Shown piece by piece: positions 25,692 to 35,564 of a stretch of 64,000 nucleotides of DNA. Source of the DNA: Bin87 sp034421995 (GTDB lineage: Bacteria > Chloroflexota > Dehalococcoidia > Lucifugimonadales > UBA3495). A model generated the notes under the pieces. It was given only the letters and a program-made list of their open reading frames with translations, was not told the origin of the DNA and searched no databases. Every line of letters begins with the position of its first letter. The stretch's first letter is position 1. Location of the stretch: the NCBI GenBank assembly GCA_034421995.1, contig DAOUJY010000038.1, positions 1 through 64,000 on the forward strand, read 5' to 3'. The translations under genes and the position numbers were made by a program.

Positions 25692-26945
25692 ATTTTTCGC
25701 GTCGCCAGGCTCCCCCGCCTGCACACGCTGGACGCGTGGCTGGCTTACCGAGATTTCCGGTTCCTGTGGTTCGGGAATTTCTTCGCCAACAACGCCCAGT
25801 GGCTGCAGTTGTTGAGCGTGGGCTGGTTGGTACGGGACCTGTCCGAAGGGTCCAACATTGCCGGCCTGCTGGTGGTGACCGTGGGTGGCATCAACACCCT
25901 GCCCGGCCTGGTGGCCGGACCCTGGGGCGGCGTCCTCAGCGACCGGTTTGACCGGCGCAAACTGGTCATCACTTTCCAGCTGGTGAAGGCGGCGCTGGCC
26001 TTTTCCTTCGCTCTGTTGGTGTTGTCTGAGCGAGTAGAAGTCTGGCACGCTTACGCATTCGTCATACTGGCCGGAATTTGTCACTCCATCGTGCAACCGA
26101 TGCGGCAATCCCTAATTGCCGGCACTGTGCCCCGGGACATGCTGGGCAACGCCCTGGCAACCAACGTGCTGACCATCACCGGCACCCGTATCGTGGGGCC
26201 GTTCATCGGTGGCATTCTGATTTTCACCCTGGGATATTTCTGGAATTTCACCATCGAATCATGCCTGTATCTCTGCAACGCCGTGATGGTTCTCCAAATG
26301 CGAACCCCCTATTTCGAGCTTAGCGACGCCCGCCGGCGTCGTTCCGCGCTGGCGGATATGGTTGAGGGTTTCCGCTACGTCTGGAATGGTGAACGGGCTT
26401 TCTTCCAGTTGATGGTCCTGTCGGTGATACCAAATATCATCCTGCATCCGGCGTGGTTCCTCTTCCCGGTGTTCACCACGGAGGTATTGCAACGGGAAGC
26501 GAATGTTGGCGGCTATCTGCTATCGATCACGGGCATCGGCGGGCTGCTGGCCGCTCTCGGCATTGCGACTTTCGGATTCGTGTTCCCCAAGGGCAAGGTG
26601 GTGCTGGGGTCCGCAATCATGAGTTCCGTAACGCTGGTGATGTTCGCTTATTCCCAGTGGATGGCCCTGGCGTTTATCGTCATCGCGGCGATGGCCTTCA
26701 GCCAGTCGCTCTTTCGCACCACCCGAGGAACCCTGATACAGACCCTTTCGCCCGACCGGCTGCGCGGACGCATGACCAGCCTGCAAAGCTTCGACCGCGG
26801 CTTCCTGGTCGTAGCCAGCCTCGGCGTGGGCATACTGTCCGACGTCACCTCGCCGGCAACCGCCATGGCCATTATCGGCGCTCTGGGGCTGGGGCTGGCG
26901 CTGGTTTGCTGTGCGACGCTGGGCCGAGTGCGCCGGCTGGCGTGA
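25692..26945 (+). CDS. MFS transporter (EntS-like), second of a tandem pair, non-standard start
   Basis: Close paralogue of the preceding transporter, with about 12 membrane segments and the loop GGVLSDRFDRRKLVI. The homologous N-terminus LPRLHTLDAWLAYRDFRFLW is present and in frame from about 25710, but no ATG, GTG or TTG lies between the in-frame stop at 25641 and 25800. I used the ATT at 25692, which has TAGGTGG just upstream (25682-25688); CTG at 25719 is another option. The first standard-type codons (TTG at 25806 and 25809) would delete TM1. Either a rare start codon, translational coupling or a small sequence error is involved. Confidence 0.7.
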   Translation: MFRVARLPRLHTLDAWLAYRDFRFLWFGNFFANNAQWLQLLSVGWLVRDLSEGSNIAGLLVVTVGGINTLPGLVAGPWGGVLSDRFDRRKLVITFQLVKAALAFSFALLVLSERVEVWHAYAFVILAGICHSIVQPMRQSLIAGTVPRDMLGNALATNVLTITGTRIVGPFIGGILIFTLGYFWNFTIESCLYLCNAVMVLQMRTPYFELSDARRRRSALADMVEGFRYVWNGERAFFQLMVLSVIPNIILHPAWFLFPVFTTEVLQREANVGGYLLSITGIGGLLAALGIATFGFVFPKGKVVLGSAIMSSVTLVMFAYSQWMALAFIVIAAMAFSQSLFRTTRGTLIQTLSPDRLRGRMTSLQSFDRGFLVVASLGVGILSDVTSPATAMAIIGALGLGLALVCCATLGRVRRLA

Positions 26946-27038
26946 TGCGCAGCGCCGCCCCATTTTTGCGGCATAATTCGGCGAAAATAGCATTATAATT
27001 AGTAATCACTTCACTTCGTCCGCGTAGAGCTATTTGGA

Positions 27039-28541
27039 TTGATCCAGCGCATCACATCCAGCCCGTCCTACAAATGGTGGGCCTTCTGGACAATCGCCGC
27101 CGGGACCTTTTTCTCGGTGGTCGATCACGGCAGTGTGCTGGTTGCGCTGCCTGAAATCGAGTCCCATTTCGACGCTTCGCTGGAGTCGGTGCAGTGGGTG
27201 GTCGTTGCCTACGCCCTGGTCATCAGCGTGCTGCTGTTGCCCATGGGACGGTTGGGCGACGTGATCGGGCGCCGGCGCGTGTACATTGCTGGTACAGCTA
27301 TATTTGTGCTGGCTTCTCTGGGCGCGTCGTTGGCAACCAGCCTCGAGTTCCTGGTGGCCATGCGGGTGCTCAAGGGCGTGGGAGCCGGCATGGTCCAGGG
27401 TTGCGGTATGGGCATGATGATTGCCAGCTTCCCCGACTCGGAACGCGGCAAAGCCCTGGGTACTCACCTCAGCGTCGTAGGTATGGGCGCCATCGCGGGA
27501 CCGGCCGTGGGCGGTTTTCTCGTGGCGTGGTTGGGCTGGCAGTCGGTTTTCTTCATCAACGTTCCCGCTGGCAGCCTGGTCCTGGTAATGGCGTGGTTCC
27601 TCCTGGAACGCGGCGCCAATGCCGGTCAGTATCACCGGGGACGGAACACATTTGACTGGACCGGGGCCGCGGTGTCCGGGGTGTTCCTGTTGGTGCTGCT
27701 GCTGGTGGTGGGCAACGGAAACGTGTTGGGCTGGTTGTCAACGCCAGTCATCATCGGCGCAGTTGCGGTTGTCGTCTTCATAGCGGCGTTCATCTGGTGG
27801 GAGTTGCGCGTCGACTCGCCGATGCTGGAACTGCGACTGTTCGCCAACCGGATCTTCGGGTTGGGCGTGGCGGCGGCGTGGCTGTCCTTTTTCGGTTCCT
27901 CAGCGGCCCGGTTCATGATGCCGTTCTACCTACAACGGGTATTGGAGTACTCACCGGAGCAGGTGGGCCTGATGATGATTCCGCCAGCCGTGTGCATGGT
28001 GTTGATTGGCCCCTTCAGCGGCCGGGTTGCGGACCGTTTCGGTTGGCGTGTTCCGACGGTATGCGGCATCGCGATAACCGCGGCCGGGTGCTTTATCATG
28101 GCATTTGCCCTCGCGGAACGTACTCCGGTTTGGGTGGTGGTCGGCACGATGATGATGCAGAGTTCCGGCAACGGAATATTCAATTCCCCCAACAACAGCA
28201 GCATCCTGAGCGTCGTGGAGCGCAGCCGCTACGGCGTGGTTTCTGCGCTCACTCAATTGGTGCGAAACTCCGCCAACGTGGTCAGCGTGGCCGTGGCCAC
28301 CATGATCGTCGTTACGACCATGGCCGCCTACGGAGTGGAACCGAAACTGGAAGCCGTGAACCCCGAAGTCGCCACGGCCTTCGTCGCCGGACTGCGCTGG
28401 GCGTTCCTGGCGTTGGGCGTGGCCATGGCCGTCGGCGTTGCCATCACGGTCTATCGCGCCCTCACCAGCGCTAGGCCGGTGGTCGAAGGGGGCATCGGGA
28501 CGCAGCCGGAGCCAACGCCGCGGCCAGCCGGCAACGACTAG
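27039..28541 (+). CDS. MFS drug-efflux transporter, DHA2 (14-TM) type
   Basis: 500 aa with about 14 membrane segments, of the EmrB/QacA class of proton-driven exporters. Motif A is LGDVIGRRRVYIAG (about residues 72-85), TM1 carries SVVDHGSVLVALPEI with the conserved Asp, and motif C reads GAIAGPAVGGFL. The start appears to be the TTG at 27039, the only start-type codon after the in-frame stop at 27003; no good ribosome-binding site is seen. It follows the MFS tandem pair after 93 nt. The substrate is unknown; no TetR regulator is adjacent. Confidence 0.88.
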   Translation: MIQRITSSPSYKWWAFWTIAAGTFFSVVDHGSVLVALPEIESHFDASLESVQWVVVAYALVISVLLLPMGRLGDVIGRRRVYIAGTAIFVLASLGASLATSLEFLVAMRVLKGVGAGMVQGCGMGMMIASFPDSERGKALGTHLSVVGMGAIAGPAVGGFLVAWLGWQSVFFINVPAGSLVLVMAWFLLERGANAGQYHRGRNTFDWTGAAVSGVFLLVLLLVVGNGNVLGWLSTPVIIGAVAVVVFIAAFIWWELRVDSPMLELRLFANRIFGLGVAAAWLSFFGSSAARFMMPFYLQRVLEYSPEQVGLMMIPPAVCMVLIGPFSGRVADRFGWRVPTVCGIAITAAGCFIMAFALAERTPVWVVVGTMMMQSSGNGIFNSPNNSSILSVVERSRYGVVSALTQLVRNSANVVSVAVATMIVVTTMAAYGVEPKLEAVNPEVATAFVAGLRWAFLALGVAMAVGVAITVYRALTSARPVVEGGIGTQPEPTPRPAGND

Positions 28542-28553
28542 CACGCCGGCGCC

Positions 28554-29597
28554 CTAGTCAATAAAGCGGGGCATCACTTCCCGGGCGAATAGCTCCATGG
28601 ACCGCAGCTGCCTCTTCTGGTCCAGCCCGCCGAAGGCGAAGTTGCATCCAAAGTATCGGACGCCGGCGTCATGCAAAGCCTGTATCTTGGCGGCGCACTG
28701 GTCCGGTGTCCCGATAAAGGCCCGGTGTTCCGCCAGGTATTCGTAGGTTGGCGGGAACGTGGTGCGCCGGCGGCGGTAGTCGTCGATACTGTGGTACACC
28801 TCGCTCCCCACCGTGAACTCCCTCCGCCAGGTGTTCAGGTCAAGGGTCCAGTTGAGGGCGTCCCGAGCGTCCCGATGAGCCTGTTCTTCGGTCTCCGCCA
28901 CGTAAAAGTAACGGAAGAACGGTACATCGGTAGCGGTGGTGGAATGACCGCTGGCGTTGGAAAGATCCAGATACCGTCGCAGCAAGTCGATAGCATCGTC
29001 GGTGTTCAGCACCACTCCGATGATCAGCCGTCGGCCGGTTGACGCCACGAAGTCGAGGGATTCCGCGCTGCGCGTGGCCGCTACGTACACCGGCGGGTGC
29101 GGCTGCTGCAATGGAACTGGCACCAGGTTCAGATGCTTTGCCGAGTAGTATTTCCCGTCAAAGGTGCAGTCGGGAGTCGTCCACAACCTTTCCACCATCT
29201 CGATGGTCTCCCGATAGCGGGCCTGGCTTTCGTCGTGGTCGATGCCAAAATTGACGTACTCCGAGCCGGCGGCGCCACGGCCGAACCCGACATCCACGCG
29301 GCCGTCGCTCAGTACGTCCAGGGTGGCGGTGTCCTCGGCGAGCCGAACGGGATGATGGAGCGGTGGGATGAGCACGGCGGTTCCCAGTCGGATAGCGCTG
29401 GTGCGGGCCGCGATATTGCTGGCGACCACCAACGAAGACGCCCCCAAACCGTACCGGGTGAAATGGTGCTCGGCGAGCCAGATTGCCTTGAATCCCAATC
29501 CCTCTCCGACGACGGCCTGTTCCGACAAATCTGAAAACAGTTGGCGCGGCGTATGTTCTTCGGGCCAGGGAATATGGGAAAACAAAGCGAAATCCAT
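28554..29597 (-). CDS. LLM-class flavin/F420-dependent oxidoreductase
   Basis: 347 aa of the bacterial luciferase-like TIM-barrel family: MDFALFSHIPWPEEHTP, then GFKAIWLAEHHFTRYGL, then LGTAVLIPPLHHPVRLAEDTA, DVGFGRGAAGSEYVNFGI and PPVYVAATRSAESLDFVA. The AEHHF motif is typical of alkanal monooxygenase-like enzymes. Members use FMNH2 or F420; which applies here is not clear, but cofGH are present in the window. I chose the ATG at 29597, with GGAG about 7 nt upstream, where the barrel begins. It is convergent with the DHA2 transporter. Confidence 0.88.
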   Translation of the reverse strand: MDFALFSHIPWPEEHTPRQLFSDLSEQAVVGEGLGFKAIWLAEHHFTRYGLGASSLVVASNIAARTSAIRLGTAVLIPPLHHPVRLAEDTATLDVLSDGRVDVGFGRGAAGSEYVNFGIDHDESQARYRETIEMVERLWTTPDCTFDGKYYSAKHLNLVPVPLQQPHPPVYVAATRSAESLDFVASTGRRLIIGVVLNTDDAIDLLRRYLDLSNASGHSTTATDVPFFRYFYVAETEEQAHRDARDALNWTLDLNTWRREFTVGSEVYHSIDDYRRRRTTFPPTYEYLAEHRAFIGTPDQCAAKIQALHDAGVRYFGCNFAFGGLDQKRQLRSMELFAREVMPRFID

Positions 29598-29793
29598 CGT
29601 GGGCTCCAACTCGTGGTAAAAGTGGGCGCAGTGTACACAGAGGCGCCGCCACCGGCAACAGCGCGACGGCACGGCGGATTGAGGGGGATGGTTTGCCGTC
29701 TGGTATCATTGATTCACCCATTTCCACCGAAATTCGCCGCGTAACCGCCGCAAAGCGAGAAGGCGACGGGCTGGCGCGCTACTGGATGTCAAA

Positions 29794-32700
29794 TTGACCT
29801 TTTTGACCGGACTTGCCCTCCGGCGGAAGCCGGTCACCATCATGGTGATGGTGCTGGTGCTGGCCGCCGGAGTTTACTCGTACAACCAACTCCAGCAGGA
29901 GCTGTTCCCGGAAATCAGCTTCTCCATCATCTACGTAATCACTTCCTACCAGCAGGGAGACCCCAACACGGTTGCCACCGACGTCACGACTAAAGTCGAG
30001 GACGTCATTGTCGGTATGCCGGACCTGGAAAAAACCACGTCCATTTCCACCGGCGGCCTTTCCCTGGTAACCGCCAACTTCGCGCCCGGGACCGACGTAG
30101 AAGCGGCTGAGGAGGAGATCCGCAGTCAGGTCAGCGGTTTGGAACTGCCGGACGAGGCCGGTGACCCTTACGTCCTGCGGTTGACCTCCGATATTTTCCC
30201 CATCATGTGGCTGAGCGTCAGCGGCGACCGGGACATTCCTGCCCTGCAGCGCATTGTTGACGATGAGATACTGCCCCGGCTGGAGGCGGTAGATGGCGTG
30301 TACGACGTTACGGTGGAAGGCGGAGTGGAGGAACGGGTATCCGTCATCGTAGATCCCGCGCGAGCGGACGAGTACGGCCTGACCATTCAGGACGTTTTCG
30401 TTGCGGTTTCCGGCAATTCCGTTGACGTTAGCGCCGGCACGCTGGACCAGGGAGAACGCGCCATCGGACTGCGCACCTATCGCGGATACGGCGACCTCGA
30501 CTCCATTACAGACCTTCCCGTTGACTACCGCCGCGGCGCGTCGGAAGCGGGAGGCCGTCAAAACCCTAATGGCAGTGGCTCGGCGATATTGGTGTCGGAT
30601 GTGGCGACGGTCGCCATCGACACTCCCGGATCGGACACCATTTCGCGCACCAACGGCCAGCCCAGCATTTCCCTCCAGGTATTGCAGCTACCCGAGGGAA
30701 ACACCATCGAGGTGACCCGGGAATTGCTGGGTGTCATCAACGACCTTGAACTTCCGCCGGACGTGCGCGTGGACGTTCTCTATAACGACGGTCCGGAGTT
30801 GGAAGAGCAGCTGACCAACGTTGTGGGCCAGGGCGGTTTGGGATTCGCCATCGCGGTATTTGCCATCTTTCTTTTCCTGCTGCAGTTGCGGCCCTCGGCC
30901 ATTCGTGGCATTCTCCACACCTTCCGGCCTACCGCCATCATCGCCATTTCAATCCCGATGAGCGTGATGATAACGATGCTGGTCATGGGCGCTTTTGATT
31001 GGACTCTCAATTTCATGAGTCTGGCGGGTTTGGCCATAGCCGTTGGCCGCATCGTGGACGACAGCATCGTGGTGTTGGAAAACATCTACCGCCACGTCCA
31101 AGCCGGGGGGCGGCGTTTCGCCACGGGCGGCCCGGAGTTCACCGCCTACCGCTTTGCCCCGATGGGGGATGATCCCAGTCTCACCGCCGCCATCCGCGGG
31201 ACCCGCGAGGTCGGCCCGGCCATCCTGGCATCCACTCTCACCACGGTTGCGGTATTTCTGCCATTGGGTTTCATTCCGGGGGTCGTTGGCGAGTTCTTCC
31301 TTCCCTTCGCCCAGACCGTGTGCGTTTCCCTGCTGGCTTCCACCTTCATCGCGCTGACCGCCGTTCCGGTGTTGGCGTCACTGCTGCTGCGGCGGGGAGA
31401 CATGGCCGACGAGGAGGACACCGTCGCGGAAGAAACCTGGCTGCAGCGCATCTACACGCCCATCTTGAACTGGGCGCTGCGGCATTCCCTGATCACGATA
31501 CTGGGCTGCATCCTGGCAGTGGCAGCCACGATTCCGCTGGTTTTTGTCCTGCCTATCACGTTGTTTTCGTCCGGGGAGGCGCAGTCCATGCGCATCGACG
31601 TGACCATGGCCGAAAATACGGGCGCCGCCGCGATGCACCGGGAAGTTCGTGAGATAGAAAACCTCCTGGATGGTTACGTTGATGCCGGACACATCACGTC
31701 GTACCAGGCGACGTTGGGGTCAACCAGCCAGGATTTTGGCCCCGGTTTGGGCGAGAGCGGGTTTGACGTAGCCGGGTTTTTTATTGCGATTTCCGATACT
31801 GCGCCGCCGGATTTCTCGGATCAATTGCGGGCCGAGTTGCCGCAGAAAGAAGACGTTGAAGTACAACTTTTCGTTGACTCAGCCGGCCCTCCCCAGGCCG
31901 GCATAGAGATTGCCGTTACCGGCAGCAATTTCAGCCGCGTTCAGGCTGCGTCGAGCCGCCTGGTAGAACGCATCGAACCCGTAGCGGGAGTAGTCAACCT
32001 GAAGACCAACGTCAGCGACAGCAAAGAAGAATTGACCTTTGAGGTTGACGCGGCGGAAGCCCGGCGCTATGGGCTTACCGCGATGGCGGTCGCCGGTCAG
32101 GTGCGCACCTGGGTGTACGGGTCCGACGCCGCCAACATCAACCTGATGGGTGACACTTACGACTTGGTGGTCCGGGGGCGGGAAGACCGCGTCGATGATA
32201 TTGGGGAACTCCAAAACCTTTCAATTGCCGGCCCCCTTGGCGTTGCCCCGCTGGGGGCGTTGAGCGAAGTCAAAACGACGGTGGGACCGTCATTGATTAC
32301 CCATTATGACGGGGACCGCTCAGTAACCATAACCGGCGAGTTCGTGGGGAAAGACCCCCAGGCAATCAGCTCTCGCATCGACCGGATTATCAATGAAACG
32401 GAACTGCCGCCCGGCGTGCAAATTCGCCGGGGCGGGTTCGCCAGCGACATCCAGGAACAGTTCAATAACGTATATCTCGCCATGATGATCGGGCTGGCGT
32501 TGGTGTACCTGGTCATGGTGGCGACGCTTGGTTCCTTGCGCGATCCCTTCATCGTCGTGCTCAGTATGCCCCTGGCGGTAGTGGGCGCGCTGATTGCCCT
32601 GACCCTCACCGGGCGGGCGCTGAGCCTGCCGTCGCTCATGGGGTTCCTGTTCCTCATCGGCATCGTGGTCACCAACGCCATTGTGCTGATAACCTTTGTG

Positions 32701-33021
32701 GGCCAGCTGCGATCCCAGGGATTGAATGCGCTGGAGGCGATGGTCCTCGCCGGCCGTACCCGCCTGCGACCGATATTGATGACGGCTTTTACCACCATCC
32801 TCGCGCTATTTCCCCTGGCTTTCAGTGACACCAGTGGACTGGTTGGCGCGGAGTTGGCCACGGTTGTCATCGGAGGGTTGATCAGTTCCACCTTCCTGAC
32901 CCTGGTCGCAGTGCCCGTGACCTACATTATGCTGCACGAGTCCATACCGAACATCGCAGCGAGCATCTCTCGTTGGATAACTCGACGTCCTTCTCCCGGA
33001 GTGGACGTTCCCCAGACCTGA
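29794..33021 (+). CDS. RND-family efflux permease (AcrB/SwrC-like)
   Basis: 1075 aa, full-length HAE1-type RND permease with 12 membrane spans and two large extracytoplasmic loops. N-terminus LRRKPVTIMVMVLVLAAGVY, porter segment QQELFPEISFSIIYV, and the TM4 proton-relay acid pair in AVGRIVDDSIVVLENIY are visible. The C-terminal half repeats the fold (MVATLGSLRDPFIVVLSMPLAV, GIVVTNAIVLITFV). The start is a TTG at 29794 with no strong ribosome-binding site. It is followed after 31 nt by its adaptor. No outer-membrane channel gene is near, which fits a monoderm cell, as with SwrC-like pumps of Gram-positives. The substrate is unknown. Confidence 0.93.
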   Translation: MTFLTGLALRRKPVTIMVMVLVLAAGVYSYNQLQQELFPEISFSIIYVITSYQQGDPNTVATDVTTKVEDVIVGMPDLEKTTSISTGGLSLVTANFAPGTDVEAAEEEIRSQVSGLELPDEAGDPYVLRLTSDIFPIMWLSVSGDRDIPALQRIVDDEILPRLEAVDGVYDVTVEGGVEERVSVIVDPARADEYGLTIQDVFVAVSGNSVDVSAGTLDQGERAIGLRTYRGYGDLDSITDLPVDYRRGASEAGGRQNPNGSGSAILVSDVATVAIDTPGSDTISRTNGQPSISLQVLQLPEGNTIEVTRELLGVINDLELPPDVRVDVLYNDGPELEEQLTNVVGQGGLGFAIAVFAIFLFLLQLRPSAIRGILHTFRPTAIIAISIPMSVMITMLVMGAFDWTLNFMSLAGLAIAVGRIVDDSIVVLENIYRHVQAGGRRFATGGPEFTAYRFAPMGDDPSLTAAIRGTREVGPAILASTLTTVAVFLPLGFIPGVVGEFFLPFAQTVCVSLLASTFIALTAVPVLASLLLRRGDMADEEDTVAEETWLQRIYTPILNWALRHSLITILGCILAVAATIPLVFVLPITLFSSGEAQSMRIDVTMAENTGAAAMHREVREIENLLDGYVDAGHITSYQATLGSTSQDFGPGLGESGFDVAGFFIAISDTAPPDFSDQLRAELPQKEDVEVQLFVDSAGPPQAGIEIAVTGSNFSRVQAASSRLVERIEPVAGVVNLKTNVSDSKEELTFEVDAAEARRYGLTAMAVAGQVRTWVYGSDAANINLMGDTYDLVVRGREDRVDDIGELQNLSIAGPLGVAPLGALSEVKTTVGPSLITHYDGDRSVTITGEFVGKDPQAISSRIDRIINETELPPGVQIRRGGFASDIQEQFNNVYLAMMIGLALVYLVMVATLGSLRDPFIVVLSMPLAVVGALIALTLTGRALSLPSLMGFLFLIGIVVTNAIVLITFVGQLRSQGLNALEAMVLAGRTRLRPILMTAFTTILALFPLAFSDTSGLVGAELATVVIGGLISSTFLTLVAVPVTYIMLHESIPNIAASISRWITRRPSPGVDVPQT

Positions 33022-33052
33022 CCACAACGCATGAAAAGGGAGAGGAAATCCC

Positions 33053-34897
33053 GTGAAGTTGTTGTTTCTTAGCCCACGGTCCGCCCGGTCCAAATGGAGC
33101 GTTGCGGCGTTATTATTTTTCGCCGCCTGCGCGATGCTGTCCACAGGATGCGGCAATACGTCCGGGGCGTCCGAGGCGCCGCCGGATCGACCAGGAGGGG
33201 CCCGGGGCGGCGCGACAATGAGCGCGGATTTTCAGGTCCGCAGCGAGTTGGTTTTTTCGACGCGGGCTGATCTTGCCTTCGAGGTGCCCGGAGAAGTGGG
33301 CGTCGTCAGCGTAGCGGTCGGGGACCTGGTATCGGAGGGGGACGTTCTGGCCACCATTGACACTGAAACCCTGAATGACCTGCGCTACGCGGAAGCCCAG
33401 GGCAAGTTCAAAGTGGACAAAGCGCAAGACGAACTGGACGCCGCGCTGGGTTTGGAATCACCTGATCCCCTGGTGCGCGCCAAGGCCGAAAGCAAGCTGG
33501 CCAAAGCCGAAGTTGCGTTGGAGCAAGCGGAGGACGCGCTGGAGGATTTCCAGCTGAACTATGACGTGAAATATGGCAAGGCTCGCAAAGAGGTGGCGGA
33601 CGCGGAATACGACCTTGATGCCGCCGAGGAAGCGGTAACGGATTTTGCTGAAAGTCACAGCGAGACCTTCACCGCGGCCCTGGCGGCCAGTGCGAAAGCC
33701 CGAACCGATCTGGAAGCGGCCAAGGAGTCTGTAACCGACTTCTTGCCTTTGCATAATGAAGCGGTGGCCCGCCTCAAATCCGAGATCGCCGATGCCGAAA
33801 AGCAGTTGGATGCGGCCCGAACCAAACTGGAGGATCTTGACGTTGCGCACGCCAATCAACTGGCCAACGCCCGGAAGGACCTGGCTGGAGCCGAGGACAA
33901 ACTGGAAACGGCTGAAGATGCCTTCACCGCATTTCACGTCAAAATAATCGATGGGCAATTTCTCAGCCTGCAAGACGGGCGCAATTTCGATGTCGTGAAA
34001 TTCAACGCTCTGCAGTCCGCAGTGGAAGCGGCTCAACGGAATGTCGCTTTCTGGGAACGTGAAGTCGCGGAATTAACGGCCGGTCCCAAAGAGTTTGACC
34101 GCACGGCAGTCGAGTCAGAGATTGTGAGACTGGAGTCCGAGCTGGAGCGATTGAACCGCCGGCTAAAGGACGAACTTGCCGGCCCTGACCAGGACGAACT
34201 GAGCCGCCTGGAAGCCAACGTTCTAGTCGCCCAAGAAGCGCTTCACAGCGCCGAACGCGACCTGAAGGAGGCGGAGGACGGCGTGGACCAGTTGGAATTG
34301 GCCCGGCTCCAGGCGGCTACAGACAGCGCTCGGCTGGCGCTGGAAGCTGCGGAATCGACATTGTCCAAACTTGAAGACGGCATCGACGAGACCGTTCTTG
34401 ACGACTTGACGCGCAGTGTCACGGCGGCTCGGGAAACCCGCGACGAATTGGCCGAAGGTCCCGATGCTGCGCTGGTGGCGTTGAATCAGGCCAACCTGGA
34501 CGCCGCACAGGTGGATTATGAAGAGGTCCTGGACGACCTGGCCCGCTCAGAGCTGCGAGCTCCTTTTGACGGCTTGGTCAGGTTAATCACCATCGAACCC
34601 GGCGACGTAATTACCGTCGATGCCCGAGCCATCCAGCTGGTTGACCCTGCTGACATCAGCGTAATCGGGATGGTGGAGACCAACCACATCGACCGAATCG
34701 AAATCGGGACCGTGGCCTCCGTTACCCTGGGTTCGCTGCCGGGAGTTGAACTGCCGGCCAAAGTGGAAGACAAAAGCGGCGGCGCCCGCACGGAGCGGGG
34801 CGTTATCAGTTTTCCGGTGATTTTCAGTGTATCTGTGCCGCGCGACGTAGTTATCCCGCCCAATCCGGGGTTGGTAACAACGACCGTTAATCCCTGA
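33053..34897 (+). CDS. RND/HlyD-type adaptor lipoprotein with very long coiled coil
   Basis: 614 aa from a GTG at 33053 with GGAGAGGA upstream. A signal peptide ends in a lipobox-like LSTGC (Cys33), so it is probably membrane-anchored by lipid. Residues about 70-105 are the first half of a biotinyl-lipoyl-like domain (SVAVGDLVSEGDVLATID). An unusually long heptad-rich Ala/Glu/Leu/Asp region follows, about 110-495 (KAEVALEQAEDALEDF, AERDLKEAEDGVDQLELARL). The returning lipoyl half (LRAPFDGLVRLITIEPGDVI) and a beta-barrel come next (DISVIGMVETNHIDRIEIG). It pairs with the RND permease just upstream. Ordinary adaptors have hairpins of 60-120 residues. Confidence 0.88.
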   Translation: MKLLFLSPRSARSKWSVAALLFFAACAMLSTGCGNTSGASEAPPDRPGGARGGATMSADFQVRSELVFSTRADLAFEVPGEVGVVSVAVGDLVSEGDVLATIDTETLNDLRYAEAQGKFKVDKAQDELDAALGLESPDPLVRAKAESKLAKAEVALEQAEDALEDFQLNYDVKYGKARKEVADAEYDLDAAEEAVTDFAESHSETFTAALAASAKARTDLEAAKESVTDFLPLHNEAVARLKSEIADAEKQLDAARTKLEDLDVAHANQLANARKDLAGAEDKLETAEDAFTAFHVKIIDGQFLSLQDGRNFDVVKFNALQSAVEAAQRNVAFWEREVAELTAGPKEFDRTAVESEIVRLESELERLNRRLKDELAGPDQDELSRLEANVLVAQEALHSAERDLKEAEDGVDQLELARLQAATDSARLALEAAESTLSKLEDGIDETVLDDLTRSVTAARETRDELAEGPDAALVALNQANLDAAQVDYEEVLDDLARSELRAPFDGLVRLITIEPGDVITVDARAIQLVDPADISVIGMVETNHIDRIEIGTVASVTLGSLPGVELPAKVEDKSGGARTERGVISFPVIFSVSVPRDVVIPPNPGLVTTTVNP

Positions 34898-35070
34898 AAA
34901 ATTTTGGAAGCAGTACGGTAAGGCCGTGCCCTGGTCCCGCCGTTCATCCCCAGGGGCTCAACTTGACACCAAACGGGAATCCCGCATATTCTTGGCCCCA
35001 CAAAATCTCTATGTTTCGTGACGTGCCCCTGGACAAATTCGACAGGGACTCGTCGTGTTAAAGGAGCGAT

Positions 35071-35481
35071 ATGGTGAAACAGGGAGTAGTGCCTGATGAT
35101 TTGACGAGGCCATTCTTCGAAGCCGCTAACGAAGGTCGTCTGGTGGTGCAGAGTTGCACTAACTCCGACCGTCTGTATTTCCCGCCCCGCCCCGCCAGTG
35201 AAATCTGCGGTGAGGGCGAGAGCGTCGTCTGGAAGGAAGTCAGCGGACGGGGCACCATCTACAACTACTGCGTGGTGTACGACTGCCCGGTGGCGTCCCT
35301 GAAAGAAGACCTCCCCTTCAACCTGGCCGTCATCATGCTGGAGGAAGACCCCGGCCTATTGATGTATTCGCATCTGCCGGGAACCGCGCCGGATGAAGTC
35401 CCGGTGGGCGCCAAAGTGCGGGTGATATTTGAAGCCACGGCCAACGGCCAAAAAGTCCCGGAATGGGAAATTGTGTCCTAA
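35071..35481 (+). CDS. DUF35 OB-fold protein, thiolase partner
   Basis: 136 aa. The C-terminal OB fold is clear (GRGTIYNYCVVYD, LPFNLAVIMLEEDPGLLMYS, VGAKVRVIFEATANG). DUF35 proteins normally start with a CxxC...CxxC zinc ribbon. Here only single cysteines remain at the two knuckles (QSCTNS and EICGEG), so zinc is probably not bound. AAGGAG lies 5 nt before the ATG. The thiolase-like gene follows after 83 nt; such pairs form complexes in acyl-CoA retro-aldol or thiolysis steps, for example steroid side-chain breakdown. The substrate here is unknown. Confidence 0.85.
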   Translation: MVKQGVVPDDLTRPFFEAANEGRLVVQSCTNSDRLYFPPRPASEICGEGESVVWKEVSGRGTIYNYCVVYDCPVASLKEDLPFNLAVIMLEEDPGLLMYSHLPGTAPDEVPVGAKVRVIFEATANGQKVPEWEIVS

Positions 35482-35564
35482 CGCACCCGGAACCGTTCCA
35501 CCAACAACACAAAGCGTCCGGCGTTTGCGCCGGGGATTTGCTCGGCATTCTCAAGGAGTAAGTT

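Noticed and set aside
26966..26999. TTGCGG...TATAAT as promoter of the DHA2 transporter
   Set aside because: The spacer is 22 nt and there is no extended -10, so the geometry is poor; a role cannot be supported.
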